DNA of 31,780 nucleotides from JAATFY01 sp049276515. GTDB taxonomy: Bacteria > Pseudomonadota > Alphaproteobacteria > UBA9219. The notes below the pieces were generated by a model. That model had not been told where the DNA came from. It did no database searches and saw only the letters and a list, made by a program, of their open reading frames with translations. A program made the position numbers and the translations under genes. The first letter of the stretch is position 1. The number at the start of each line of letters is the position of its first letter. The stretch lies in NCBI GenBank assembly GCA_049276515.1, contig JBASWO010000149.1:1-31780 (forward strand). Reading direction: 5' to 3'. Below are positions 22,624-30,270 of this stretch, piece by piece.

Positions 22624-23076
22624 ATGAACAGCACTGTCGTTCCAGCCATGAATAGCACCACAGTACCGGCGAATTACAAGCCGACTGAAAAAGAAAAATA
22701 TATGAATCCAGTCATGCTAGAATTTTTCCGTCAGAAACTGCTGCACTGGAAAAGTGAGATCGTGCGTGAATCCGACATCATGTTGCATGAACTGCAAGAT
22801 GAAGGTGGTTTACAAGAACCCGATATTGCAGATCGCGCTTCAGTTGAAACTGAAGTGGCACTTGAACTTCGCGCTCGCGATCGTCAACGCAAATTGATTG
22901 GCAAGATTGATGAAGCCCTCGAACGCATCAAGCGCGGCGAATATGGCTATTGTGAAGAAACGGGTGAGCCTATTGGTATCAAGCGTCTTGAAGCCCGTCC
23001 TGTAGCGACGCTCAGCATCGAAGCCCAGGAACGTCACGAACGTATGGAACGCACACAGCGCGACGAACGTGAATAA
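22624..23076 (+). CDS. dksA: DksA/TraR-family RNA polymerase-binding transcription factor, 150 aa
   Basis: This is the more canonical of the two DksA paralogues. The coiled-coil tip is D67-I-A-D70-R-A72, matching the functional DxxDxA of E. coli DksA. The globular domain YGYCEETGEPIGIKRLEARP keeps one cysteine (110) in place of the four-cysteine zinc finger, and continues VATLSIEAQERHERMER, the usual alphaproteobacterial form. The ATG at 22624 has GGAGAAGG upstream. It probably carries the main stringent-response role, with the neighbour as a variant. The next gene begins 29 bp later. Confidence 0.9.
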   Translation: MNSTVVPAMNSTTVPANYKPTEKEKYMNPVMLEFFRQKLLHWKSEIVRESDIMLHELQDEGGLQEPDIADRASVETEVALELRARDRQRKLIGKIDEALERIKRGEYGYCEETGEPIGIKRLEARPVATLSIEAQERHERMERTQRDERE

Positions 23077-23105
23077 GCTTTAAGCAGCAGGTGGAGTGTA
23101 GCCAT

Positions 23106-23642
23106 ATGAAAAAATCTACCCTCCTCTTTCTTTTATGCCCTTTGATCCCAAGCTTAGCTCATGCTCAAGCATCAGCTCCTGCTTTGTATGGTGTGCAAGA
23201 AGTTGTTTATCATTACGCGCAATTTCCAAACGCTAAAGACACTGAAACTTGCAAAATGAACCGCGAAGATATTGCGGCTTCCATCAAAAAGATTTTGAAG
23301 GGCAACAATATTAACGCCCTTTCTGTGACCGAGGCCAAACCACCCATGATGGGTATTGCGCGTATTGAGCTCATACCAGAAGTCACAACGTCGACCAAAG
23401 GCGGCCTTGATTGCACATCCTTTATTTCCCTCACGGCACGCACAAAAGCGAATGTGAAAATACCGCCTATTGAGACAATGCGTCATGTGACAATTATTTA
23501 TTGGCAACAAACGGCGATGATACCAACCGATTTATCGGTTCATGCGACAACTGTGCTCAATGGGATCAGCAAGATGGCGGAAGCGTTTGCGCAGCAATAC
23601 CATATTGATCAACCACCAGCTTTACCAACAATCCAACCGTAA
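23106..23642 (+). CDS. Secreted protein of unknown function, 178 aa
   Basis: I recognise no family. Residues 1-20 are a clear signal peptide (MKKSTLLFLLCPLIPSLAHA). I chose the ATG at 23106 because the signal peptide begins there and GGTGGAG lies upstream; a GTG at 23091 is in frame. The mature part is a mixed alpha/beta domain of about 155 residues with two cysteines (in ETCKMN and GLDCTS) that could form a disulfide. It converges on flgH with 1 bp between stops, so it is not in the flagellar operon. Confidence 0.6.
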   Translation: MKKSTLLFLLCPLIPSLAHAQASAPALYGVQEVVYHYAQFPNAKDTETCKMNREDIAASIKKILKGNNINALSVTEAKPPMMGIARIELIPEVTTSTKGGLDCTSFISLTARTKANVKIPPIETMRHVTIIYWQQTAMIPTDLSVHATTVLNGISKMAEAFAQQYHIDQPPALPTIQP

Positions 23643-23643
23643 C

Positions 23644-24396
23644 TTAGAACGGCATGAGGATATCCATCAGCTGAGCGCCATAGCGCGGCTGTTGAACATC
23701 AGCGATGTTGCCTTTGCCGCCGTATTCGATACGAGCTTCAGCAATTTGATCATAGGTGATGGTATTTTCTGCACTCACATCCTGCGGACGAATGACGCCG
23801 CGGATTGTTAATTCACGCATATCAAAATTGACGCCAACTTGCTGCTTACCTTGCAGAACAAGATTGCCGTTTGGCAGGACCTGCGTGACTGTTGCAGCAA
23901 CACGTAGATTGATCTGTTCTTGACGTTGGATCGAGCCCTTACCGTTGTTGCTCAAATCGCTGTTGGTATCGATCAAAGTGCTTGGATCAACAGCTTTCGG
24001 GAACCAATTATGCAGATGGCTTTCGAAACCGAGGAAGTTATTGATACCAGCGGATTCTGTATTAGCGCGCGAACGTTTGCTTTCATTTTGCAACTGCGCT
24101 TGATCATTGATGGTGACAATGACCGTCAAAATATCGCCAACTCGACTTGCACGCTGATCACGGAAGAAGGCGCGTGCACCTGTATGCCACAAGGAATTAG
24201 GACGGCTGTCATTCAAAACAGGTGCGGGCATTGGCATTTTAACAGGTGTGTAGCCAGGCTGATGGGTTGGATCTTCAATACTTGAAAGACGAGGCGCCTC
24301 ACCAATTGAAGAGACACGATCATAAGCGTTGCAGGCTGACAGGGCCATAATGGTTGTCGTTAGCAACAGAAAGCGTGTCATAGAATTCGTGTTCAT
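23644..24396 (-). CDS. flgH: Flagellar L-ring lipoprotein FlgH
   Basis: FlgH forms the outer-membrane L-ring around the flagellar rod. The lipobox LSAC places the acylated Cys at residue 22. Family blocks follow: SLWHTGARAFFRDQRASRVG, DILTVIVTINDQAQL and the C-terminal VRPQDVSAENTITYDQIAEA / RIEYGGKG. I chose the ATG at 24396 (250 aa) because AGGAG lies upstream; an ATG at 24414 is in frame and overlaps the flgA stop. It is the last gene of flgF-flgG-flgA-flgH. flgI, often next, is not here. Confidence 0.93.
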   Translation of the reverse strand: MNTNSMTRFLLLTTTIMALSACNAYDRVSSIGEAPRLSSIEDPTHQPGYTPVKMPMPAPVLNDSRPNSLWHTGARAFFRDQRASRVGDILTVIVTINDQAQLQNESKRSRANTESAGINNFLGFESHLHNWFPKAVDPSTLIDTNSDLSNNGKGSIQRQEQINLRVAATVTQVLPNGNLVLQGKQQVGVNFDMRELTIRGVIRPQDVSAENTITYDQIAEARIEYGGKGNIADVQQPRYGAQLMDILMPF

Positions 24397-24410
24397 GGCG
24401 CTCTTCTCCT

Positions 24411-25394
24411 TCATTGTGCTGCCGCTAATTTCTGTTGCGGCATAATCGTAACTGTTCCTGTCGATGTAACGGTACCTTCAACGGTACGATTGCTTTGGAT
24501 GTTTGTGACACGAACGACATCACCCATCGTTCCATCTTGCAAAGCTTTACCTTGAGCTGTGACCAACATCATCGGCGTTTCAATTTTAAGCGTTACGATT
24601 GAGCCCCGCACGACAAGGCGCTGAGGGATCACATCATTGGTGCGCATAATTTCACCTTCATCAGTATCACGGCGCAATTCGCGGCCGATCAACTGTGAAG
24701 CATCCGTTACTGTAGCTGGATTGACGCGGTCTTCGGGTACCAGCATGACATCAACATCGGATGCACTGATTGTGGCACCACCAGGAAGGCGATGAGAAAG
24801 AACAGCAACGCGGCGCTTGATGGTAAGACGACCTGACAAAGGCACACTAAAAGGTCCACTACCTGTTTGAGCAACAATGTCGGCACGGAAATGTTTATTG
24901 ATAGGATCGAAGCTAAAGTTATTGAGCGTAAATTCATCTTTTTGATCGGCTGGTAAATTAATTTCCAGAGCCCGATTATCAAAGCTCACATCTACTTCAC
25001 TATGTTTTGGTAACACAAACTCTTCATTGGTCTTAATCTTAGCGATCACAGCATCGCGGATTGTATCGGCTGTAATGCGGGTTGCGGCTGTCTTAATAAC
25101 CACATGATCGAGCGTGCTTTGAGCCTGCCAATCCAAACGATATTTCGTAGCCAGGCGGGTTAAAACATTTACATCATACGTAACGCTCTTACCTGGCGCG
25201 GGAGCTTGGGCTATCTCACGATCAATGCCAGCTGGCACCCCATCAAACACATCACTTAAACGCACCACCATTTTCCGCACTTCGCTTTCTGCACGCAACG
25301 TCACAAGCGCATTGGCGTTGCAAGGTTGTGGCGTGGCAAAACTGCCGGCGACAATCAACCAAACTGCGAAAAGAAGGTGGTGGGTTTTTGTCAT
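24411..25394 (-). CDS. flgA: Flagellar P-ring assembly chaperone FlgA
   Basis: FlgA is a periplasmic chaperone for FlgI in P-ring assembly. There is a signal peptide (about 1-27). The C-terminal SAF-type domain is well kept (LSHRLPGGATISASDVDVML, QLIGRELRRDTDEGEIMRTN, VVRGSIVTLKIETPMMLVTA, GDVVRVTNIQSNRTVEGTVT). At 327 aa it has the longer N-terminal region common in alphaproteobacteria. It starts 4 bp after the flgG stop and is followed closely by flgH. Confidence 0.92.
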   Translation of the reverse strand: MTKTHHLLFAVWLIVAGSFATPQPCNANALVTLRAESEVRKMVVRLSDVFDGVPAGIDREIAQAPAPGKSVTYDVNVLTRLATKYRLDWQAQSTLDHVVIKTAATRITADTIRDAVIAKIKTNEEFVLPKHSEVDVSFDNRALEINLPADQKDEFTLNNFSFDPINKHFRADIVAQTGSGPFSVPLSGRLTIKRRVAVLSHRLPGGATISASDVDVMLVPEDRVNPATVTDASQLIGRELRRDTDEGEIMRTNDVIPQRLVVRGSIVTLKIETPMMLVTAQGKALQDGTMGDVVRVTNIQSNRTVEGTVTSTGTVTIMPQQKLAAAQ

Positions 25395-25398
25395 GTTA

Positions 25399-26187
25399 TT
25401 ATGACTTCATCTGGTTAGCTGTGCTGAGCATTTGATCAGCGGTGTTAATGACTTTTGAATTCATTTCATAAGCACGCTGCGCTGTAATGAGGCTGGTGAT
25501 TTCTGAAACGATATCGACATTCGAAGTTTCAAGCGAACCTTGAACCAAGCTGCCAAACTGATTGGTTTGTGGGTTACCCGTGATTGGCGTACCGGAGGCT
25601 TGAGTTTCTTTCAGTAAATTCTGACCCATAGCATCAAGACCAACAGGGTTGATGAACGACGCCATCGTCAACTGACCCAGGGTCTGCTGATTGGTCTGTC
25701 CAGCAATGCTTGCTAAAACCTGACCGCTCGCATTGATTGTGATGGCGGTTGCCGTTGTTGGCACCGTAATCGCAGGCAAAATCTGATAGCCATCTTGTGT
25801 AACAATCTGGCCTGTTTGATTGAGCTGGAGTGAACCATCGCGCGTATAAGCGGTTGTGCCATCAGGCAACTGCACTTGCAGGAAACCATTGCCATTAATC
25901 GCTAGATCTAATGGGTTGTTGGTGACGATAAGATTACCTTGACCATAAATACGGTAAGTTGCTGCTGGTTTGACACCGAGACCAACCTGTAAACCGGCAG
26001 GTAAAATGGTGCCTGTGTCAGATGAGGCCGAGCCTACACTGCGCATGTTTTGATACAGCAAATCTTGGAACTCAGCGCGTGAACGCTTAAAGCCAGTGGT
26101 TGAAAGATTGGCGATGTTGTTGGAGATGACTTCAACATTGAGCTGTTGAGCTCCCATTCCTGTTGCGCCGATACTAAGTGCTCTCAT
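25399..26187 (-). CDS. flgG: Flagellar distal rod protein FlgG
   Basis: FlgG forms the distal rod that crosses the P- and L-rings. The N-terminus (MRALSIGATGMGAQQLNVEV, ISNNIANLSTTGFKRSRAEF) and C-terminus (VDIVSEITSLITAQRAYEMN, SKVINTADQMLSTANQM) are diagnostic. The length, 262 aa, is standard. It follows flgF by 11 bp in the same operon. Confidence 0.96.
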   Translation of the reverse strand: MRALSIGATGMGAQQLNVEVISNNIANLSTTGFKRSRAEFQDLLYQNMRSVGSASSDTGTILPAGLQVGLGVKPAATYRIYGQGNLIVTNNPLDLAINGNGFLQVQLPDGTTAYTRDGSLQLNQTGQIVTQDGYQILPAITVPTTATAITINASGQVLASIAGQTNQQTLGQLTMASFINPVGLDAMGQNLLKETQASGTPITGNPQTNQFGSLVQGSLETSNVDIVSEITSLITAQRAYEMNSKVINTADQMLSTANQMKS

Positions 26188-26198
26188 GGCTTACCTCT

Positions 26199-26939
26199 TT
26201 ACGCTGTGGTTCTTGATAATTTGTCGATTGCATTTGTCAGGCGTTCATTTTCCTTCGCAACCATCATGGTTGCTTGTTCGTAAGAACGCATGATCTTGAT
26301 CATCTCTGTCATTTCAACGATGGGCTGCACATTGGAAGATTCCAGAGCGCCCTGAACAACTGAACTATTTATAGATGGTGCAGACACTTGGCTGGTTGAA
26401 TACAAGCCATTGCCTTCGGGAATAATTTTTTGCTCATTTTTAAATGAAACAACGCCAATCTTACCCAACTGAGACAGCGCTGTACCTTTATCCGTACGCG
26501 CCGTGACAAAGCCGCCGCCTGAAATATTGATTTGGGTTGTGGTATCAGGAACGGTGATGGCCTGACCACCATCACTTAGTAAAGGCTGCCCAGCCAAATT
26601 TGTGATTTGACCTTGGCTATCAATCTGGAAGGAACCATTGCGTGTGTAGCGTTTGCCTTGGGGTGTTTGAACTTGGAAATAACCTTCACCTTGAATGGCG
26701 AGATCAAGAGGGTTGTCTGTTTTGGTAATGGGTCCTGTCGCAGCGTCACGATAGGTCGCGCGATCGACAACAAAATTGATAGTATGATTAGGTGCGGGCT
26801 GAGATAGGAAACTGTCGAACTCAATCCCTTCGCGCTTAAAGCCCGTTGTACTTGAGTTGGCAACGTTGTTGGCAACAATATCCATCGCACGGCGCAGTGC
26901 TTGTTGGTTGGATAACAGAACGATACTTGGTGACTGCAT
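26199..26939 (-). CDS. flgF: Flagellar proximal rod protein FlgF
   Basis: FlgF is part of the proximal rod. It has the rod/hook N-terminal signature (IVANNVANSSTTGFKREGIE), central NPLDLAIQGEGYFQVQTPQG, and a C-terminal SSNVQPIVEMTEMIKIMRSY helix. I chose the ATG at 26939 (246 aa) because AAAGGAGG lies a few bases upstream; the frame extends to 26957. It is the first gene of the leftward flagellar operon and is divergent from fliL. Confidence 0.94.
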   Translation of the reverse strand: MQSPSIVLLSNQQALRRAMDIVANNVANSSTTGFKREGIEFDSFLSQPAPNHTINFVVDRATYRDAATGPITKTDNPLDLAIQGEGYFQVQTPQGKRYTRNGSFQIDSQGQITNLAGQPLLSDGGQAITVPDTTTQINISGGGFVTARTDKGTALSQLGKIGVVSFKNEQKIIPEGNGLYSTSQVSAPSINSSVVQGALESSNVQPIVEMTEMIKIMRSYEQATMMVAKENERLTNAIDKLSRTTA

Positions 26940-27330
26940 GGTTTCCTCCTTTCCCATGCCCTTACTTGCATCCGCCGTGCCAATTTATAATTATCTTATA
27001 TTTCAATGAGTTATTGTGTTTTCGGAGAAGTTTTTGGCTAGGCTTTGCGGCAAATTACACCGGGGTGATGCGGCAGGAATTGCCGCGGCCCGCGAGTCGC
27101 AAGCACTTGATTTCCCGATTCTTTTGAATCTTACAACTCACTTTGGAGCGTGAATAAATGACTGCATGGAAAGAAGATGACAGCCGCCTCAGGAAATCAT
27201 AACTTTATCAACTAAGAATCTCACCTCTAATCACTTTTTAACCATCATTCGTTAAGACGTAAGTAAGGGAAATGGGCCCTAAAGCATAAGTTTGCTTATG
27301 GTCGTTTCGCATCTGTAAGGAGTCCTGCCC
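26940..27330. promoter_or_regulatory. Divergent intergenic region between flgF and fliL
   Basis: This 391-bp gap must hold promoters for both flagellar operons. I see no clear sigma54 or sigma28 box. Visible structure includes the dyad GCGGCA-GGAAT-TGCCGC (27070-27086) and, in the fliL leader, CATAAG-TTTG-CTTATG (27285-27300). No gene is supported. Confidence 0.5.
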
Positions 27331-27900
27331 GTGGCCGATGACAAAGCAAAAAAAGACGATGAGAAGGAAGAGGGCAAAGCCGAAGGCGCTGCAGAAGGTG
27401 CTGAAGGCGCAGAAGGCGAAGGCGGCAAGAAAAAGCTTAGCAAAAAGATGATCATCATCATGGCTGCGAGTGCAGTCTTGGTTTTAGCTGCCGGTGGTGG
27501 CGCTGCCTTTTTCCTGATGGGCAAAGGTGGAGAAGAAGGCGCTAAGGCTGAAGCCCATGGTGAAGCGGGTGGTGAACATGGCGAACCTGGAAAACATGCC
27601 GTTTATTTCCCGCTCGGCGATTTACTTGTTAACCTCAGTGGTGAAGGCAAGCATCCGAACTTCTTGAAGGTCAAGATTAGTCTCGAGCTTGCGGATGAAA
27701 AAGATTTGCCGCTGATGGAATCCATCAAACCACGCATTGTAGATAATTTCCAAGTTTACTTGCGTGAACTACGCATTGAAGATTTACGCGGCTCAGCAGG
27801 TATGTACAGATTACGTGAAGAATTACTCATGCGCGTTACTGAAGCGGCTCAGCCGGTTCGTGTACGCGATGTTTTATTTCAAGAAATGCTTGTTCAATAA
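27331..27900 (+). CDS. fliL: Flagellar basal body-associated protein FliL
   Basis: FliL is an inner-membrane protein around the stator and basal body. The start is GTG at 27331 with GGAG 8 nt upstream. The protein has a charged Glu/Lys/Gly-rich cytoplasmic start (1-38), one membrane helix (about 40-63), a short Gly/Glu/His-rich linker, and the FliL domain (HAVYFPLGDLLVNLSGEGKH, PRIVDNFQVYLRELRIEDLR, RDVLFQEMLVQ at the C-terminus). fliM follows after 11 bp. Confidence 0.93.
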   Translation: MADDKAKKDDEKEEGKAEGAAEGAEGAEGEGGKKKLSKKMIIIMAASAVLVLAAGGGAAFFLMGKGGEEGAKAEAHGEAGGEHGEPGKHAVYFPLGDLLVNLSGEGKHPNFLKVKISLELADEKDLPLMESIKPRIVDNFQVYLRELRIEDLRGSAGMYRLREELLMRVTEAAQPVRVRDVLFQEMLVQ

Positions 27901-27911
27901 CGGAGCGCATC

Positions 27912-28979
27912 ATGGATGATACAGCACCGCAAGAACCGCAAAAAGAATTAACGGCGGAAGAAAAAGCTGCAGCGGGCTGGACTGAAGGCGCCGAAGGCGG
28001 CGATGCACAGCAGCGCGTTCTTAGTCAAAATGAAATCGACAGCTTGCTTGGCTTTGATGGCGCTGGTGAAGGCGGCCAAGAAGGCTCTGGCATTATGGCG
28101 CTTATCAACAGCGCCCTGGTTAACTACGAACGCTTGCCAATGCTCGAAGTTGTCTTCGATCGTTTGGTACGCATGATGTCTACATCCTTACGTAATTTTA
28201 CATCTGATAACGTCGAAGTCAGCCTTGATCAAATCACCTCAGTCCGCTTCGGTGATTACCTCAACTCCATTCCTTTGCCTGCTATGCTCACGGTCTTTAA
28301 GGCTGAAGAATGGGATAACTCCGGACTTCTGACGATCGACAGCGCTATGATCTATTCGATCGTCGATGTGCTTTTAGGCGGTCGTCGTGGCACAGCCGCT
28401 ATGCGTATTGAAGGTCGTCCCTACACGACGATTGAGCGCAATCTTGTTGAACGTTTGGTTCGCGTTATTTTGGGCGATATGTCCGGCGCTTTTGATCCCC
28501 TATCACCTGTGACCTTCCGCTTTGATCGCTTAGAAACAAATCCACGCTTTGCCACCATCGCACGTCCCGCCAATGCCGCTGTGTTAGCTAAGCTGCGCGT
28601 TGATATGGAAGACCGCGGTGGACGCGTTGAGATTTTAATTCCCTACGCCACATTGGAACCCATTCGTGAATTGCTGCTGCAAATGTTCATGGGCGAAAAA
28701 TTTGGTCGTGACAGCATTTGGGAAACCCATTTGGGCAATGAGCTTTTGATGACTGACATGAAGATGCAGGCCGTCTTAGGCGAAGCCACCCTACCGCTTG
28801 GCGAAATTATCAATTGGAAACCAGGCTCTCAATTAATGCTCAACGTCAAAGCGGATGATCTCATTGCTTTGCGAGCTGGCGATGTCACTCTATTCCAGGG
28901 TCGCATGGGCTCATTGAACGGCCATATGGCTGTTAAAGTTGAGAATATTTCCTTACATGATAATGGAGATGACCAGTGA
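27912..28979 (+). CDS. fliM: Flagellar motor switch protein FliM
   Basis: FliM is the C-ring protein that binds phospho-CheY. The N-terminal CheY-binding segment is clear (VLSQNEIDSLLGF, about residues 37-49). The middle domain has VDVLLGGRRGTAAMRIEGRP and the C-terminal SpoA-like domain has MQAVLGEATLPLGEIINWKP. An acidic, Ala/Glu-rich leader precedes the CheY motif. It overlaps the next gene by 4 bp (ATGA). The length, 355 aa, is normal. Confidence 0.95.
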   Translation: MDDTAPQEPQKELTAEEKAAAGWTEGAEGGDAQQRVLSQNEIDSLLGFDGAGEGGQEGSGIMALINSALVNYERLPMLEVVFDRLVRMMSTSLRNFTSDNVEVSLDQITSVRFGDYLNSIPLPAMLTVFKAEEWDNSGLLTIDSAMIYSIVDVLLGGRRGTAAMRIEGRPYTTIERNLVERLVRVILGDMSGAFDPLSPVTFRFDRLETNPRFATIARPANAAVLAKLRVDMEDRGGRVEILIPYATLEPIRELLLQMFMGEKFGRDSIWETHLGNELLMTDMKMQAVLGEATLPLGEIINWKPGSQLMLNVKADDLIALRAGDVTLFQGRMGSLNGHMAVKVENISLHDNGDDQ

Positions 28980-29452
28980 GCGAGTGGATCAGGACCTTAC
29001 TTGATTTAGCTCTCATTGGCGTCGTTGCCGCAGGCCTCGTCCAAGCCTCACGTCTTATTCAGCATTTGGCCGGCCTACGTCAGGGCCGCATTGATATGGA
29101 ACGTTTTGTCCATGAATTTAATGCAACCGTCATGCGCGCTGAAGCTGGCATCAAAGGTTTGCGTCAAGCAGCCCGTGATACGGGTGATGATCTGGAAAAG
29201 CTTGTTGAAAAGGGCAGTATGGTCCGCGACGAGCTGCATATTCTCGTTGAAAGTGCCGATCAAATTGCAGAACGCCTTAGTAAAGCAGCAACCACGAAAG
29301 CAGCCGAGCCCAAAGCAGCCCCTCAAGCCAAAAGCGAGCCCCAACCTGCTGCTGAAACAGCTACAACCGTAACACCTATGACGCGCAAAGATGCAGCACC
29401 CTCCTCGCGCGCTGAAAAAGAACTTTTACAAGCTTTGCAGAAACTGAGCTGA
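28976..29452 (+). CDS. DUF6468 flagellar-associated membrane protein, 158 aa
   Basis: There is one N-terminal membrane helix (about 5-27), then a helical region (RQGRIDMERFVHEFNATVMR, GIKGLRQAARDTGDDLEKLV, ELHILVESADQIAERLSKAA) matching DUF6468, a domain found directly after fliM in many alphaproteobacteria. An Ala/Pro/Glu-rich linker and a short C-terminal helix (KELLQALQKLS) follow. The ATGA overlap with fliM implies coupled translation. The role in the motor is unknown. Confidence 0.8.
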   Translation: MSEWIRTLLDLALIGVVAAGLVQASRLIQHLAGLRQGRIDMERFVHEFNATVMRAEAGIKGLRQAARDTGDDLEKLVEKGSMVRDELHILVESADQIAERLSKAATTKAAEPKAAPQAKSEPQPAAETATTVTPMTRKDAAPSSRAEKELLQALQKLS

Positions 29453-29455
29453 TAA

Positions 29456-30175
29456 ATGAAAAAGAAGATCGCTTTAAATTTTGAAATTCCAGCTTGGCTC
29501 AGCAATCCACGCCTTCTCTTACCCGTGATGATTTGCGTTGGCCTTTTGATTACCGGCATACGCGTTACAGATGTTGTAGATTCTTTTGCATCGGGTCGCT
29601 TCTTTGCTCGCTCAGCGCTTGCAGAAGACAAGAAGGCTGAAGCGAAACCTGAAGCCAAGACTGAAGAGAAAGCAGAAGATAAAAAAGCTGAAGCGAAGCC
29701 CGCCACCTCTCCTTCACCAGATGGTGAAAGAACCGATAAGGCCGCACTTGCCGAAGATGATTTGTCGCCTGCCGAGATGGAAGTCTTAAAGCAGCTCTCA
29801 GGGCGCCGCGAAGAGTTAGAAAAACGCTCACGTGATATGGATACGCGCGAAGCTTTGATGAAAGTTGCTGAACAGCGCGTTGATCAAAAGATCAAAGAAC
29901 TTGAAACCTTGCGTACGCAGCTCCAAAGCATGGTTGGCCAAGCCAGTGAAGCACAGGCCGCACAAACCGAAAATCTGGTCAAAATCTATGAAACTATGAA
30001 GCCTGAAGAAGCGGCGAAGATTTTTGAAGCCCTTGATATGCCGGTTTTGCTGGGTGTTATTCAGAAAATGAAGCCTGCGCGTACCGCGCCTATTCTCGCT
30101 AAAATGCCGGCTGAAAAAGCCAAGGAAATTACGATTGCTTTAACGAAACGCGATCAGCTGCCTCAAGTCAAATAG
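29456..30175 (+). CDS. MotE-like flagellar motor chaperone (MgtE N-terminal domain), 239 aa
   Basis: There is an N-terminal membrane helix (about 20-37), a Lys/Glu/Ala-rich repeat linker (about 55-85, variants of KKAEAKPEAK), a coiled coil (about 110-165) and a C-terminal MgtE_N-type helical domain (KIYETMKPEEAAKIFEALDM, KMKPARTAPILAKMPAEKAK). MotE in Rhizobiales stabilises the periplasmic motor protein MotC. The location after fliM-DUF6468 fits a motor assembly role, though exact MotE equivalence is inferred. Confidence 0.8.
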   Translation: MKKKIALNFEIPAWLSNPRLLLPVMICVGLLITGIRVTDVVDSFASGRFFARSALAEDKKAEAKPEAKTEEKAEDKKAEAKPATSPSPDGERTDKAALAEDDLSPAEMEVLKQLSGRREELEKRSRDMDTREALMKVAEQRVDQKIKELETLRTQLQSMVGQASEAQAAQTENLVKIYETMKPEEAAKIFEALDMPVLLGVIQKMKPARTAPILAKMPAEKAKEITIALTKRDQLPQVK

Positions 30176-30270
30176 ATACCTTCATTTCTTGCCGCCGCCT
30201 GCCTGCTGTCGTACTTTGTTGAAGTTGACCGGTGATTCACCGCGGTGCCGACAGAGGTTTGTTGCTTTTC

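Noticed and set aside
27030..27060. Sigma54 promoter between flgF and fliL (TTGGC and TTTGC)
   Set aside because: The GG to GC distance is one base too short for the -24/-12 spacing, so I did not call it.
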